Of a stretch of DNA of 64,000 nucleotides, positions 1 to 11,421 are shown piece by piece. The translations under genes were made by a program, and so were the position numbers. The DNA comes from Cryoendolithus antarcticus (taxonomy: Eukaryota; Ascomycota; Dothideomycetes; Cladosporiales; Cladosporiaceae): contig NAJO01000023.1 in assembly GCA_002077065.1 (NCBI GenBank), forward strand, positions 372,001 through 436,000, given 5' to 3'. The notes beneath the pieces are model-generated. The model saw only the letters and a program-made list of their open reading frames with translations. It was not told the DNA's origin and searched no databases. Position 1 is the first letter of the stretch, and each line of letters begins with the position of its first letter.

Positions 1-3000
1 CCAACTTTGCCTTCGCAGCAGCGATAGCCTCTGGTGAAGGACCGGCAAGCACCCAGGGGATGTCGCCTTCCTCTGACGAGCCGTGGAGGTCGTGAAGTTC
101 CCAGGAGTGGGCATTGCTACCTGACGATGGGTCGTCTGTAATTAGAGGCATGGCGCCTCCGTTGGCATCGCGCTTGGGAGTAGGTGCCGACGCACGTGGT
201 GGTGGCTTCTGCCCATCGTGGTCCACACTGACCTTGTGATCATTCCGCAGGCGGCGGAAGAATTGATTGTTATCGGCGATGACGTGGTGGTACTTCCTCG
301 GGATTTGAATCGTCTCGCCTTCCTGATCCTTAGTGATGTCGAGGATATGTGCCTTGGCCTTCTCGACTGCATCGGGCTGGCCAGCGATCTTGACTTGCGA
401 TCGCTGCGGGCCAGTCTCAGTTTGGCGGGGAACGTTGATCGTAACACCGAACTGCTGCTCGAGCTGACGACGTGTCTCGCCGCCACGGCCGATGAGCAGC
501 CTATGCTTATCGGGCTTGACTTCGGCGACATCTGTCGTCTGGCTGTCCTGATCGGAGACGTGCGCCAGGATGGCAGCACAGAGCTTCTCGACCATCGCGC
601 TCTCACCCTCAATGCGGATCGTATTGCCTTCTGCCTCTGACTTGGGGAAGCGCACAGTGCGTGCGCGGCTGCGAGAGTCAGTGGGCCCACCAGCCTTCTC
701 GATCAGGGCGGTTAAATTGGCACCTACTATGTGTCAGTGTGAAGGTCTCGTCGTGTCAACATCATATAGATCATACCTCCTGCGCCGATGATGGTCCGGT
801 GGTGCTTCTTCTCAATATCGAGATTGCGAGTCACGGTGTTGTCGAACTGCTTAGCCCGCTCCTCGATCAGCTTCTTGGCAGCTTCCACAGCTTGCTTCGA
901 GCCCTTGATCCTGATCTCAGCGCGTCCGCTAGGTCCAATGTCTTTCGCTGAAGGCACATCGACCTGCGCGCCAGTCTCAAGCCGCAGAGCCTCCATCTCA
1001 CGTCCTCCACTCCCGATGAGTGACGGAATCTGGCTTTGCGACACGGACACTGTCGAGGAGAACGAGTTGTCCTTGACGTACTGCAGCAAGCTCAGCAGCT
1101 CATCACGGCAAGCATCGGCGCCCTTGCTAGGACCCTTGACGATGACCTCGTTTGGCTGCTGCTGTTGCTGCTGCTTTCGGGACGCAGGCGCATCGCCAGC
1201 TTCCGAAGCACCGTCATCGCCACCGTTGCGCGTGCGTGGGAAGTTAACGCGTACACCGTAGCGATCTTGCAATCGGTTCACCTGCGTACCCTGAGGCCCG
1301 ATCAAGTCGCGGTGGAATTGGGCAGGAATGTTGAGGTGATGCGTCGCCTCATCTTCAAGCTTCTTCGCCATGTCCAAAATGTGCTTCTTCGCAGCGTTCG
1401 CCTTCGCCTCAGGACCCTTGACTTCACACTTGCCCTCTTGCAGCTGGATATCGACATCAAATTCGTCACGCATACGGTTGATGTTCTCACCACCGCGTCC
1501 GATGAGGAAGCTTGCATACTTCTGAGGGAAGTCAAAGGTAAGAGTGAAGCCACGTTCAAGTTCGTCCTGCTTCTCCTGCTCGATGAAGGCGAGCAGACTC
1601 TGCATGATAGCCTCAACGTTGTCTTGTGGCCCACGGAGATGCACGCTTGGTTGCGGTGCTCTCTTTTGAGCGCCAGGTGCTTGTCTCTGACCGCCGTAGC
1701 CCACCTGTACCGGTATCTGACCTTGAGGTAGATCGGCATGATGGCGGTCAACGTGCTTCCGCACTTTGTCGTGAAACTTCAACGGCGCCTCGACCTCCTG
1801 AGACACGATCTGCTGTTGGCCGCTGATCATGTCGAGGATGTGTTGTTGGGCTTGCTGCAGCGCGCGCTCAAACGCCTGGGCGTCCTGCGCTGACGGGGCT
1901 TTCCGTGGCAGCTCATAATCCGCAGGCGTCGATTGATCCTCGTACACAAGCAGGATCGGCGAATCATCAAACTCGTCCGGCACAACCACGTGTACGCCGT
2001 GCTGTTTGCGAACTTGCTTTGCGGCCTGCTGGCGGAGATGCTGGTGGTAGAACGGGTCCACCTCCAGGGGAGAGAATCGAGTAGGCGGATGCCCCTGTAT
2101 GAGGTTCAGGACATCAGAACGTGCCTTCAGCGCGCTCTTCGGGTCCTTCGCGTAGATCTGCCACTGTCCCGAAGGATTGGCTTCGATGCGTGCGCCGTAC
2201 TGCCGCTCAATTTGCTGCAGTGCTTGTCGCTGCTGCAAATAGCGGGTCACATCACGTGCATGTGCCTGACCACCACGAGGTGCGTTTTGGTGCGTCTTCA
2301 TGATATCTGCTTGTGCTGATGCCATTGCAGAGGCAAGCTCCTCGATCTTCTCAACAGCTTGATCGATGCGGTTCGGTGGACCAACAACGAGCAGCTCATC
2401 CGCATCATGGCCATCCGGTGGCAAGATCACCGAGCACCCAGTCTCTGCCAAAAAGTCGTTGAGTGAGGTTCCGAGATCACCAACAACGAACTGATGCCTG
2501 CCACGCTCTACGTTGACCTGCTCCAGTGTGAGCTGCCGCTGCAGCTCTGCAACTTGCCGATCAATCTCAGCCTTCATCTCAGCAACTGCTTGACGGTCGC
2601 CTGAGAGCTGGATTGGCATATGTGCCTGAGGTGCGAAAGACGCGGGTCCGCGGTTGGCAGGTACTTGGGGCGGTGCGTGCTGGCTGAACGCAGTGTATTG
2701 CGGAATCTGCATCTGCAAGTCACGATCACGTTGCATGGCAGCTAAACGAGCATTACCAGGAGCTGCCAAAAAGGGGTAGTACTCGGGTGCGATGTGCTTG
2801 AGTCGCGATGTGGCCGTCGAGGTGTGCTCATTGACGATGCGCTCGATGTCATCGCGGGCCATTTGGACTGCGAATGGGTCACCCTCAATCGTGACATCGA
2901 CCATCTCGTCCAAGTCGTCCTCCTCAAGTATCTTCGCAGCCTCTTGTCGCGAGATGTTGATCTTTGCGCCAGTGTTCTTAGAGATGGCCTGGATCGTAGC

Positions 3001-3837
3001 ACCCTGCTTGCCCACAACTCTGCCGCGGATGGAAGCAGGGATCGGAATTGACAGGTTCTGGCTGGCGCAAATCTGATTCGCAGCTTCCTTCAAGGCAATC
3101 CGCACATCATCTGTAGGACCTGTGCCCTCGAAGACAAGGGTACCACCCGGTCCATTCTTCATCTCAACCTTGGCCTTGCTCCTCTTGTTGATGTCGCGAA
3201 GAATCTCATTGACCGGCTTCTTCAACTGATCGCGCTTCTTGAGCATGCTCGGATCAAGCATGATGCTCTCGGAGTTGCGACCTGGGAGAGAGAGGTTGGG
3301 GCCACGTTGCGAAGCGGCCGTTGAGCTGGGTGTCATAAGCCCGGCGGAAGATGGCGTAGAAGCGCGCGAGGAAGTCTTCGAAGCGCCCTGCGACTTGCCA
3401 TTCACCTGTGCAGTCCCGTTCGTGCCATTCGCAGCCCTCGCGACAGCGGCCGGCTTACGAGACCACATGCTAGGGGCCGCAGCAGGCTGAGCCTTGGGTG
3501 CGCCAAGAGACGGGAAGAGCTCCTCTGACTTGGTGTCAAGGGTCACAGGCTTCTTCGCGGTAGGCTCCGGGGCAGCATCGCGCATCGGCTTCTTGCCAGC
3601 GGCTTTCTCGGAGACACCGCCCTCGGGAACGGCAGGGGTATGTGCGCGGGAAGGGTCGGCAGTGATCGGAAGAGATGGCGCAGCGGAAGGGGCTGGACGG
3701 GGACCATCCTCATCGGGAACCTCCTCGATGGTGGGCTGGTGCTCGGTATCGTGGGCAGCGTGCTCCTGCATGATCCGCTCGGCGGCAGACATGGAGGTGG
3801 AGGTGGAGGTGCCGTTGGTGGTGGTATCGGCAGACAT
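1..3837 (-). CDS. SCP160: Vigilin/SCP160-like multi-KH RNA-binding protein (3' end outside window)
   Basis: Cytoplasmic RNA-binding protein of the vigilin family, associated with polysomes and the ER in yeast. About 1261 residues are visible, and the C terminus runs off the left edge. The first ~200 residues are low-complexity and disordered (Ser/Thr/Ala/Pro-rich). KH domains follow. Clear GxxG loops are GKQG near residue 275, IGRGGENINR near 778, IGPQG near 845, IGSGG near 940, IGAGG near 1017 and LIGRGG near 1096; other KH units look degenerate, as is usual in this family. A 53-nt intron (776..724, GTATGA...TAG) splits the IGAGG|ANL KH loop in phase 1. The start chosen is the ATG at 3837 (MSADTT); an ATG 10 codons upstream (3867) is also open. 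A short glutamine run encoded by CAG/CAA lies near 1155-1180. Family identity is strong; the full length is unknown. Confidence 0.9.
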
Positions 3838-4707
3838 TGTGAGATATGTGCTGGAGTGGTGGTGCAAGGTGTAGAGTTGACCGTGAGACTAGATAGCTGA
3901 GCTCGAGGCTCTGGAGGACTGCGAAGACCGGTATTCGAAACTCGTGACGGTGGAAGCTGCTAGGAAGCCATGCTCTGATCGCACGAGGTCAGATTGTTGT
4001 CAAGTGAAGCTGGTGTTTGCGAGGTGTATCGTGGGATCACGATTGTTGTCGATTACACGAATGGCAACGTAGCAGCAAATAGTGGAGATGGGCCGGATAT
4101 ATAGCTGTAAAGTTCGTGAGAAGGAGATGAGCCCGCTTCGCCTACATTTGAAATGCCAAGAGTTCGGAAGGTGCGGGCTGTGCCGCGGCTGCTCTTAAGT
4201 TCAGACAGGAGTTGTACATGTATAGTGCAGCAGCCAAAAAGGCCGTCAATGTTGCTCGAATCACTGCATGACCAGTCACAGGTCTCCGGACCACCATCAG
4301 CCTGCAGGCTTGGAGCACATGATAGTGCAGCTCTTGCGTCTTGCGACGATTCACAGCACCTGCCCAAACGAACTACCGCCGAGACATGAACACTGGAGCC
4401 TTCAGCGATAACACCAGCATGATGGTACCACGTTGATGCAGACGCTTAGCTTCATATGCCTGGCGATTGCATGTTCACGATGCATGAAGGGCCACCAAAA
4501 ACAGCGAGTGGGCATTGGGTGCAGGCTAAGTGCTCTTACCGACGATAAGAATCTGTGCCACTGGCATGCTTATATGGCTGCCTGCTTCTCGAAGCGTTGC
4601 TTGAGCAGCAGTGGCAGCGCCAACCACGTAAGTACAAGCATATAAGAAGTCCTCGTCGTTCTGCTTTCTCCCAACACCTCATCCACTTCCCTTCTCGCAT
4701 ACCAGCA
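3838..4707. other. Divergent intergenic region, SCP160 / TPR gene
   Basis: This 870-bp stretch separates two divergently transcribed start codons, so it must hold both promoters and 5' UTRs. Open frames here are short and lack coding character. I see no RNA gene or repeat in it. Confidence 0.5.
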
Positions 4708-5473
4708 ATGATGACTGTCCCTACCCAGCCGGAGGAAAGGTTCTCCTGGGATTTCGACCTCCCCAATGACCCCTTCTGGCAAGCCGTCGGCTGGAAAGCA
4801 GCACGCATGTTCTTCGTCTGCTTCTCTCAAACCGAGATTGAGTCGATGGACCTCGCCCGCAAACCAGCTCCGTCCCAAGCCGGCAAGTACGATTTGCTAC
4901 TGAAGGAGTACGAAGCCGCGTCAAAGGCCCTCGGATCGCCTGACTCGAACTATGAGAAATGGTACAACCTAGCCATGGGTCGAGCAACTTTACTGCCCTT
5001 ACTAGGCAGAGGCGAAGAAGGCGACGCAATTTTGAAGGAGATGCTGGCTAAACATGACCCTACCGGCAAGCCCCAGATCGCCACGATGCATAATCTGGCT
5101 TCGCGTCTCGCGGAACGAGGAGACTACGCTGAGGCCGAGAAGCTAGTGCTGAAGCTGCTGCCGCTGGAGGAGATTGAACCCAAACTTGGTGCGTGGGGCC
5201 AGCGGTCCTAACCAGTACAGCCACTCTTCGTGCAAAAGAAGCTGCTAACATGTAGTAGGTCCGCACAGTCCGCAGGCGCTGAGCTTGCTGCGTTTGCTCA
5301 CTGAAGCCCGATACCGGCTTGGGAACAGCGAGCTGGCAAAGGAGAGCTTCCAACGCTTGGTGAAGCTGACTGGTGAAGCGAAGGAGACCAGATTCAGGAA
5401 GTACGAGGCTGATGAGAAGGAGCAGAACGACGAGCTGATCCAAAAGTTGGGGATCGAGGCTTGGACTAAGTAG
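4708..5473 (+). CDS. Tetratricopeptide-repeat-like protein
   Basis: Predicted soluble helical protein of 231 residues from two exons (4708..5188 and 5259..5473). The intron begins GTGCGT and ends TAGTAG; the second AG is required, since using the first would leave an in-frame stop. Repeated helix pairs with TPR spacing are visible around residues 95-180 (NLASRLAERGDYAEAEKL, then LSLLRLLTEARYRLGNSELAKESF). The C terminus is charged and probably coiled. The start is the first of two tandem ATGs (MMTVPTQ). The frame is open further upstream, but that part has no coding character. The stop lies 54 bp from the stop of the convergent NSE2 gene. The specific function is unknown; TPR proteins usually mediate protein-protein contacts. 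Confidence 0.75.
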
Positions 5474-5527
5474 CTACAGCTACAACTGGGATGTATGTAC
5501 GCTTCACGCTCATATCGTAGCAATCGT

Positions 5528-6931
5528 TCAGTCCTCATCATACATATCATCCTCCATTGGCTCGTCCTCACCCTCGTCAGTGTCATCACCAAGATCAACA
5601 ACGCCCGTACTCCTCGGCTGCTGCGTACTCGGCACCATCTCACTCCGGGGCGTAGGTTTCGTCTCACCCTTCACAGCCCTCGTGGGCGCCGGTCCTGCCT
5701 CGAAGTCATCGACATCCACCGCGTCATCCTCAATCAACATCCTATTAGCACCGTGCGATTCGTCATCCTCATCATTCTCCTCAATCCGCTTAGCATGTTG
5801 CAGTCTCTTGATCCTGCGGATGAGCGCCGCGTCTTTGACCAAGTCTGACTTGCTGAACCGCACATCACAGCTGGCGACCGGACATCGCACGACTTGAGGT
5901 CCACTGCGGCCATTCTCCCGCTCTACGGAGGCGGAAAGCATCTCCAGTATCGCGCTCGCTTCGAAGCTATGCTTGCACTTCGTCGACGTCAACGGATCCT
6001 TGAACTCTTGCAGCGTAAGTGGACACTTCGTACTCGTCGTCGCGCGCTGAATCTGAATATCATCGTCCTCATCCTCCTCTGCATCGCCGCCCGCAGTCTC
6101 GCCAGGTGCAGGCGCCTGCCCAGGCTCATTGAACCACGCACTCTCATGCGGCAGCTCGACTTCCTGATCAGGATACATGGCATCGTGCACCACCTGCTTG
6201 AACCCCTTGTACTCATTATTACTAGCATACCGTTGCCTTTTACTGTAATTCTGATACTCCAACTTTTTCTCCTCAAGCTTCTCCGTGAACGCCGCGCTCG
6301 TCGACTTCACAGCTTGTGTGCCGTCGCGAGGCGCCGTGGGGTCGAAGTCCTGGTACTCTGCCTCATCCTCCTCCGCATCGCTGAAATCACTAGCCCCGCC
6401 CGACATCGCTCTCCGTCTCCGCGGCTGAGACCTGGCATTCTGCGTACTCGCCTGCGTACTCGCACTCGCTCTCGCCTCCTGTGCAGCGAGCGTGAGCGCT
6501 TCTTGCATACCTTCCACGTAATGCCGCCCATCGATCAACTTCTGCATACTCTCGTCCATCCGCTTCGTCATCTTCTCTACCCTCTCCTTGAGCTCCTCTA
6601 GTCCATCCTCAATGTCATCCTCGCCATCCTGGCCCTGAGTGGCTTGCCGCGCTTTCCGCTTCCGGATCTCACTCGACTTGTCTGCGACGCGCTCATTTAT
6701 CTCGGCGGCAGAAACGGAGACGAGCTCTTGCGCTTCGGTGTACTTGGAATTGAGCTTTTGGAGGTTGTACTTGCGGGTCAGCTCGGCGAGGGCGCGTTGG
6801 CCGGCGGGATTGAGGGTGTAGGCGGGCGGTTCGTAGGTTGCTGTTGTGGGACCGCGTGGAGTGGGCGCTGCGCCGCGAGGGGTGGAGGAGGGACCAGGTG
6901 TTGCTGCAACTTGGCGGACGCGAGAGGCCAT
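5528..6931 (-). CDS. NSE2: SMC5/6 complex SUMO E3 ligase NSE2/MMS21 (SP-RING)
   Basis: SUMO ligase subunit of the SMC5/6 complex, acting in the nucleus in DNA repair and chromosome maintenance. Single exon of 467 residues, longer than the yeast protein (~270) because of a disordered N terminus and an acidic C-terminal tail (GDDTDEGEDEPMEDD). The SP-RING lies near residues 300-355: CPLTLQEF with the first Cys near 303, then CKHSF near 320, then CPVASC near 350, followed by a basic LIRRIKRLQ segment. The middle (residues ~60-130) contains a heptad-rich helix that would correspond to the SMC5-binding coiled coil. The assignment rests on the SP-RING arrangement; a Siz/PIAS ligase is less likely, as no SAP or PINIT domain is visible. 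Confidence 0.88.
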   Translation of the reverse strand: MASRVRQVAATPGPSSTPRGAAPTPRGPTTATYEPPAYTLNPAGQRALAELTRKYNLQKLNSKYTEAQELVSVSAAEINERVADKSSEIRKRKARQATQGQDGEDDIEDGLEELKERVEKMTKRMDESMQKLIDGRHYVEGMQEALTLAAQEARASASTQASTQNARSQPRRRRAMSGGASDFSDAEEDEAEYQDFDPTAPRDGTQAVKSTSAAFTEKLEEKKLEYQNYSKRQRYASNNEYKGFKQVVHDAMYPDQEVELPHESAWFNEPGQAPAPGETAGGDAEEDEDDDIQIQRATTSTKCPLTLQEFKDPLTSTKCKHSFEASAILEMLSASVERENGRSGPQVVRCPVASCDVRFSKSDLVKDAALIRRIKRLQHAKRIEENDEDDESHGANRMLIEDDAVDVDDFEAGPAPTRAVKGETKPTPRSEMVPSTQQPRSTGVVDLGDDTDEGEDEPMEDDMYDED

Positions 6932-7287
6932 GGTGATGATCTGTTACAACGTGGATCAGTCGCCGCAGTGACAGTCGCTGTGTTCGAATACTGGACCGTG
7001 AGCTCTGCAGGTACAGTCGCGTTGAGCGCTCTAAGTGCGCGTCAAGTTCGTGACTGACGTGGAAAACCGCCAAGCAAAGGATCTCTATCAAGCAGTGTCA
7101 ATGATGCTCCATTCGTTTCGTTAACACATCTTCCGACTCAAGTTATAGGCTGGCTCAGACCGAATACACGCGCACTGGATAAAACGATGACTTGTACGAT
7201 GCTGATCTACCGAATTTCCCATCGCCCATCGCCTGTACAAATGGTATCTGCTTCTCATTTCGCCTCCGGACGTTTCAGCACTCACAC
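6932..7287. other. Intergenic: NSE2 promoter and carrier 3' flank
   Basis: These 356 bp hold the upstream region of NSE2 and the downstream flank of the oxoglutarate carrier gene, both on the minus strand. No coding or RNA feature was recognised. Confidence 0.5.
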
Positions 7288-8313
7288 CTACTTGGTCAAG
7301 AATCCCAAGTAGTCAGCCACAATCAGCGTCACCATCGCATGCGGTGCAATGCGTACGTAGTACGTCGAGAACCCACGGTAGAACCGCAACGGACCCTCAT
7401 CCTTGATCACCTTGCCAAAGCAGTCGATCATCCCCTTGTACGGCAGCTTTCCATCCGGACCTTTGCTCTGCTTCTGCAATCTCGTCTTGACGAAGTCGAA
7501 TGGCAAGCTGAAGAACGATGCGAAGAAGCCGGCAATGGCTGATGCAGTCAGCGTCTGCGCCCGAGGACCGAGAGAGGTGTCTTTCAATTGCGACTTCGCT
7601 TCCGAGAAGAATGCAAGTTGACCGAAGTTCAATGCCATCGCTCGAACGATGGTCGGGTAGGCGCCGGACCATAATGCTCCTACACCTTCTGTCTTGGCTA
7701 TCCTGGCCAATGCATCGCCGACACCTCGATAGTTCGCTCGCTTGTCTTTCGGCTTAAGTCCATCAGACTGCATCCGGATGAGTGCAAGATCTGCTGGGTT
7801 GCCGATCATGGCTGCCAGACCGCCTGCCGACAGTCCAGCGGTAGCTCGCTCACCAAATCCGATCTTGTTCCCCTTGGCTTCTGCCCGGGTCTTCAGCTGG
7901 CCGATGAACGTGTCAAAGAGCCCGAGCCGCGCTGTGGTGTACACAGCCTGCCTGAGCAGACCTGCTGATAGACCGGTATACAAATCCATGACCTTGCCAG
8001 CGGCAATGATCTCTCTTGTCACGGTTATAGGCGTCGGCTTCGGGCCCGTCTTCACACCCTCACCCGCTAGCTGCAATCGCACCTTGATCATGTCGATCGG
8101 TTGAATCACCGTGGTTGCGACCATGCCTGCTAAGCCACCATTGATGAAAGGTAGGGCTGAACGCATGAAAGGTGTGTGCAGGAAGTCCTGCGTGGCTCCT
8201 TTTGGGTCATCCTTGACCTTCTGCGCAGCTGCCGAGGCGTCTGCTGCGACATCCTGGGCTGCTAAGCTAGCTTCATCGACTTTCCGCTTCGCAGCGTCGA
8301 CTGTTGAGCTCAT
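7288..8313 (-). CDS. Mitochondrial 2-oxoglutarate/malate carrier (SLC25 family)
   Basis: Inner-membrane solute carrier that exchanges 2-oxoglutarate for malate or related dicarboxylates. Single exon of 341 residues. Three ~100-residue SLC25 repeats are visible, each opening with the signature: QPIDMIKVRLQ (repeat 1, near residue 72), NPADLALIRMQ (repeat 2, near 173) and LPFDFVKTRLQ (repeat 3, near 275). The second repeat has the NPADLALIRMQ(S/A)D form typical of oxoglutarate carriers rather than the dicarboxylate or citrate carriers. An N-terminal extension of about 40 residues is Ala/Asp/Lys-rich and helical (AAKRKVDEASLAAQDV), unlike the shorter animal OGC. Substrate specificity is inferred from family motifs only. 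Confidence 0.88.
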   Translation of the reverse strand: MSSTVDAAKRKVDEASLAAQDVAADASAAAQKVKDDPKGATQDFLHTPFMRSALPFINGGLAGMVATTVIQPIDMIKVRLQLAGEGVKTGPKPTPITVTREIIAAGKVMDLYTGLSAGLLRQAVYTTARLGLFDTFIGQLKTRAEAKGNKIGFGERATAGLSAGGLAAMIGNPADLALIRMQSDGLKPKDKRANYRGVGDALARIAKTEGVGALWSGAYPTIVRAMALNFGQLAFFSEAKSQLKDTSLGPRAQTLTASAIAGFFASFFSLPFDFVKTRLQKQSKGPDGKLPYKGMIDCFGKVIKDEGPLRFYRGFSTYYVRIAPHAMVTLIVADYLGFLTK

Positions 8314-9358
8314 GGTAGCGGTATTGCTGTGAAGGTCCGCGAGACTGCCGAGAACTGCTTCTTGGAGCTGGGGCGAGACGACTGATCGAAAGTGCTAGTC
8401 ACTGCTTGGATTAGCTTCTCTTCGGTGCGGTTTCTTGCTCTGCTTCGCGTTTATGCACTGCGTCCGCATGTGCGAAACAGGACGACCGTACACTTCTGTA
8501 ACAAGAGCGTAGTCTGCTATGTTCCCTTGCGAGATCGCAGCCACACTGGACCGCAAACCCGCACACAACTCCAGTCATCGCTCTAGCAAGCCCGACAACT
8601 TCCGTCAAACACACAGCACCCGAAGACAAAACTGAACTGGAATCGGAACCCACCTTCGCTTCTCTCTATCAGCGAGCTGTGCAGCACAGCGCCCGGATCC
8701 ACGCGCCTCGACCCCGCGCTCCACTCTGAATCGGCCTGGGCTTCGACGTTCCGCAATATGGGTAGACAACCGCTATAACGACTATTAAAATGTCGCGAGA
8801 AGCACTACAGCATCACGAGAGGTTGAGAAGGAACACAGGTATAGCTACATGCGGAGCTGCCCTGCCTTTTGCTTGTCGCAAGCTCTCTCGTGCTCCCATC
8901 TGGCCGCTTGGGCTGGTGCAGGTAACTGTGTACCGCTCGTGCGGGGAAGGGTACAAGCCTTCTGGAGTTTGTTGGCGAGCTGCATCTGGTGTTACGACAC
9001 GTGATAAGCTTGCGGTGAGCAAGCAGACATTCTTCTGAGCTCCTCGGCGTGTCGCAATGATACTGGTCGTGTGCATGGCCGTGTCGAATAGTGGGCTGCA
9101 GTTGAGAGTGGATCAGACGTTCTTTGACCCCACCATAGCTGATGACTACTCGAGCGCTCGGGACGCCCCGGCACCACGCCCCGAAAGCTTCCGATATCAA
9201 ACATGCCAGCGGGAATGTGGCTCACCTTTCCGACATATCAACAATCTGTACGATCTGTTGGTCTACAGGACGTAGAGCCCGACCATAGTGCGCCGCAAAA
9301 GAAGCCAGGAACGTTGGCGAGAGTCACGCTACGCTGTCATCCAACAGCCTGTACGGAG
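8314..9358. other. Intergenic region upstream of the carrier gene
   Basis: About 1.05 kb between the carrier start codon and the stop codon of the cupin gene. A pyrimidine-rich patch and the carrier 5' flank lie near 8330-8700. The open frames here are short, overlap on both strands and carry no recognisable motif. No repeat or RNA gene was seen. Confidence 0.45.
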
Positions 9359-10008
9359 CTACAGCGGCCCATCAACGCCGACAGTCGCGAAGTACGCCAT
9401 AGCCTTCTTGACCTTCTCAGGATCCATCTTCTGGCCTTCCAGCGACCACTTGTTCATCAATCGGAAGTAGTTGACGTAGTGCGCTGGTGTGAAGGTGTTG
9501 AAGAACCTTGCCTCCTCGTCGGTAGGATTTGAGAAAGTATGAGCTGCCTGGCATAAGAGACTAGATCAGCGAGACTGATCCACTTAGGTCTGCTTTAGTG
9601 ACGAGACTGACCTTTGTAGGTACGACTATGTAGTCGCCAGTCTTGGCATCGACATGCTTGCCGTCCTTTGCATGAAAGCGGACGGTTCCCTGAGTCACGA
9701 GAAACGTTTCGTCGTGCTGATCGACTTAGCAGATGTCACTTGCCAGCATGCTTAGTTTACGATCGCAATACCATCTCATGCCAATGCGGCGGCGGACCTT
9801 TAGTGTTCGCGGGGATGGTCAACTCTACGGCACCAATGCGGTTGTCCTGTACTATGATTAGTAGATGAAAAGGGTAGGTGTAAGGACTGGAGTGACCCAC
9901 GGTATTGCTACCATCCTCCATCACTCTAAGTGTAAGTCCGCTTTGAAGTGTGAACTGTTCGCCTGTCTTCGCTGGCACAAAGACGATTTCGCGGTCGGGT
10001 GTTTCCAT
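9359..10008 (-). CDS. Small single-domain cupin protein
   Basis: Predicted single-cupin (cupin_2, beta-barrel) protein of 158 residues from four exons: 10008..9901, 9846..9772, 9716..9612 and 9547..9359. The introns (54, 55 and 64 nt) are all phase 0 with GT..AG ends; the first contains a CTAAT branch-like site. Cupin motif 1 spans the exon 2/3 junction: PPPHWHEM joined to HDETFLVTQG, giving the metal-ligand pattern H-x-H with a downstream Glu. Motif 2 is in exon 4 (AAHTFSNPTDEEA). The C terminus carries a helix rich in Lys (KMDPEKVKKAM). Such proteins may be dioxygenases, isomerases or sugar-binding proteins, and the substrate cannot be read from the sequence. No signal peptide is visible. 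Confidence 0.8.
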
Positions 10009-10757
10009 TTTCGAGGGATGCGAATGTTGAAAAGGGGTGGTCTCGTTGAATGCACTCGATAATATCGTAATGAAATATGTCGGCCACTTGATCGGTCTCT
10101 GACTTTATATAATTATTCGACATGCTGAGACCTACTTGATCATGCACGAGCGTCGGCAACATCGACTTGCGATGCCCGGCATTGCTAGCGCCGTCCTCGG
10201 CTTGCGCTGATTGCGACTTGCGACCTTTCGTATACGAGACGCGGCATAGATTGTCTCCGTGACCTCGACATCGTGTGTCAGCCCACACCCACAGCAGCAT
10301 GTTCACAGGCGGGCGATACCTTCCGGAAGGTCCTGACTGGGCATACCGATGGGTTCAGCAAGCCGCTGTCAGATGATGCAGCTTCAGCTGAGCGCGGCCA
10401 CGAATGCAACCACAGCAACGCCGTGTGGCTCGCATGGCCTGCGATGGAGCAGGCTTAGCACGAGGATGTAAGGCCTTGTTGAGCGGAGCTTGCCGTTGGT
10501 AGCGCTCAGGTCGGCGTCGGAGTTGCCGCTCTATAGCAATGGTGGGTGGAGGTGAGAAGGTATGACGAGGCCGGCGTTCGGGCGAGAAGTATGACGGTCT
10601 GGAAAGTCTTCAATGAAGACGACAGTCACTCACAGAAATGGCCAGCAACAAGAGGCTGAAATTGCTCGAGTATGGGAGGCCTCGGCTTGTGCAGGTTTTG
10701 AGGTGTACATTTCGAGACGGACGGACTGAGACAGGTACTTCACATTGCATTACGGAA

Positions 10758-11161
10758 CTCGAAGACCCGGAGGTCTGAGCGATACATGATAGATACTAGC
10801 AAGCTTGCAAGTCGCAGCGCCGTTGCCGTCACAGAGCTCGAAGACCGTGAGGTCGCAGCTTCTGGGAGCAACACCATTCGCGTAGACCGTTCTTCACTGC
10901 TGATGTCCAACTATCCTCGCAAACTCGCCGTCTAGTCCGGATTCCAAGCACGTACAGCAATACCGACGCTTTCCAAGCTTCCCAATCGTTGCTCTGCTCC
11001 AGTAAAGCACTTTTGTCGACCAGCTCCAAGACCTTTAAGCCTGAGCTCCTCAGCATTCCGAAATACCTTCCGCCCACACTGTCTTCAACAATCTGCCTAT
11101 CCTGTCCATCTTCCACGCGTCACTCCTTGTCTTGCAGAGTCAGCTCGAAGACCGCGAGGTC
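10758..11161. repeat. Three dispersed 18-bp repeats with a GACC-N4-GGTC palindrome
   Basis: Three copies of CTCGAAGACCNNGAGGTC occur at 10758-10775, 10837-10854 and 11144-11161. They match at 16 of 18 positions and differ only at the two N positions. The GACC..GGTC arms are an inverted repeat with a 4-nt centre. Copies 2 and 3 also share the preceding AG. The spacing (79 and 307 bp) is irregular, so this is not a simple tandem array. Confidence 0.7.
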
Positions 11162-11311
11162 AGAGCGCGTAGAGTCTAGTTCGCTGCTTGACAGACACTG
11201 CGCTCATGACATAAACCCTCTTCTCTACGTGCCGTACATCGAATCAGTGACCGAGAGGAATCTCCGCCTAATCCCGCTCACCGCACTAAGATGCCATCAT
11301 ACTTGGGAGGG

Positions 11312-11421
11312 CCGCGAACTACGCATGCCCTTTCATGTGTGACTTGTCGATCGTCGCAGTGAGACCGCGAACTACGCAGTCTCACTCGCGGTGACTCGTT
11401 AAGAGACACGCGAACCACGCA
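11312..11421. repeat. Degenerate tandem repeat, CGCGAACTACGCA core, three units
   Basis: The core (C)CGCGAACTACGCA is present at 11312-11325 and 11365-11378, with a one-base variant (CGCGAACCACGCA) ending at 11421. The spacing is about 53 and 43 bp. The intervening DNA also shows similarity (GTGACTTGT versus GTGACTCGT), so the period is roughly 45-53 bp. An 8-bp inverted repeat, AGTGAGAC / GTCTCACT (11358-11365 and 11379-11386), brackets the middle copy. Confidence 0.6.

Noticed and set aside
1155..1180. CAG/CTG run in SCP160
   Set aside because: A short in-frame polyglutamine stretch in a disordered part of a coding sequence; common in fungi.
5894..6601. Plus-strand open frame of 235 codons within NSE2
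   Set aside because: Arg/Leu-rich composition with no motif; it is the antisense of the NSE2 coding sequence.
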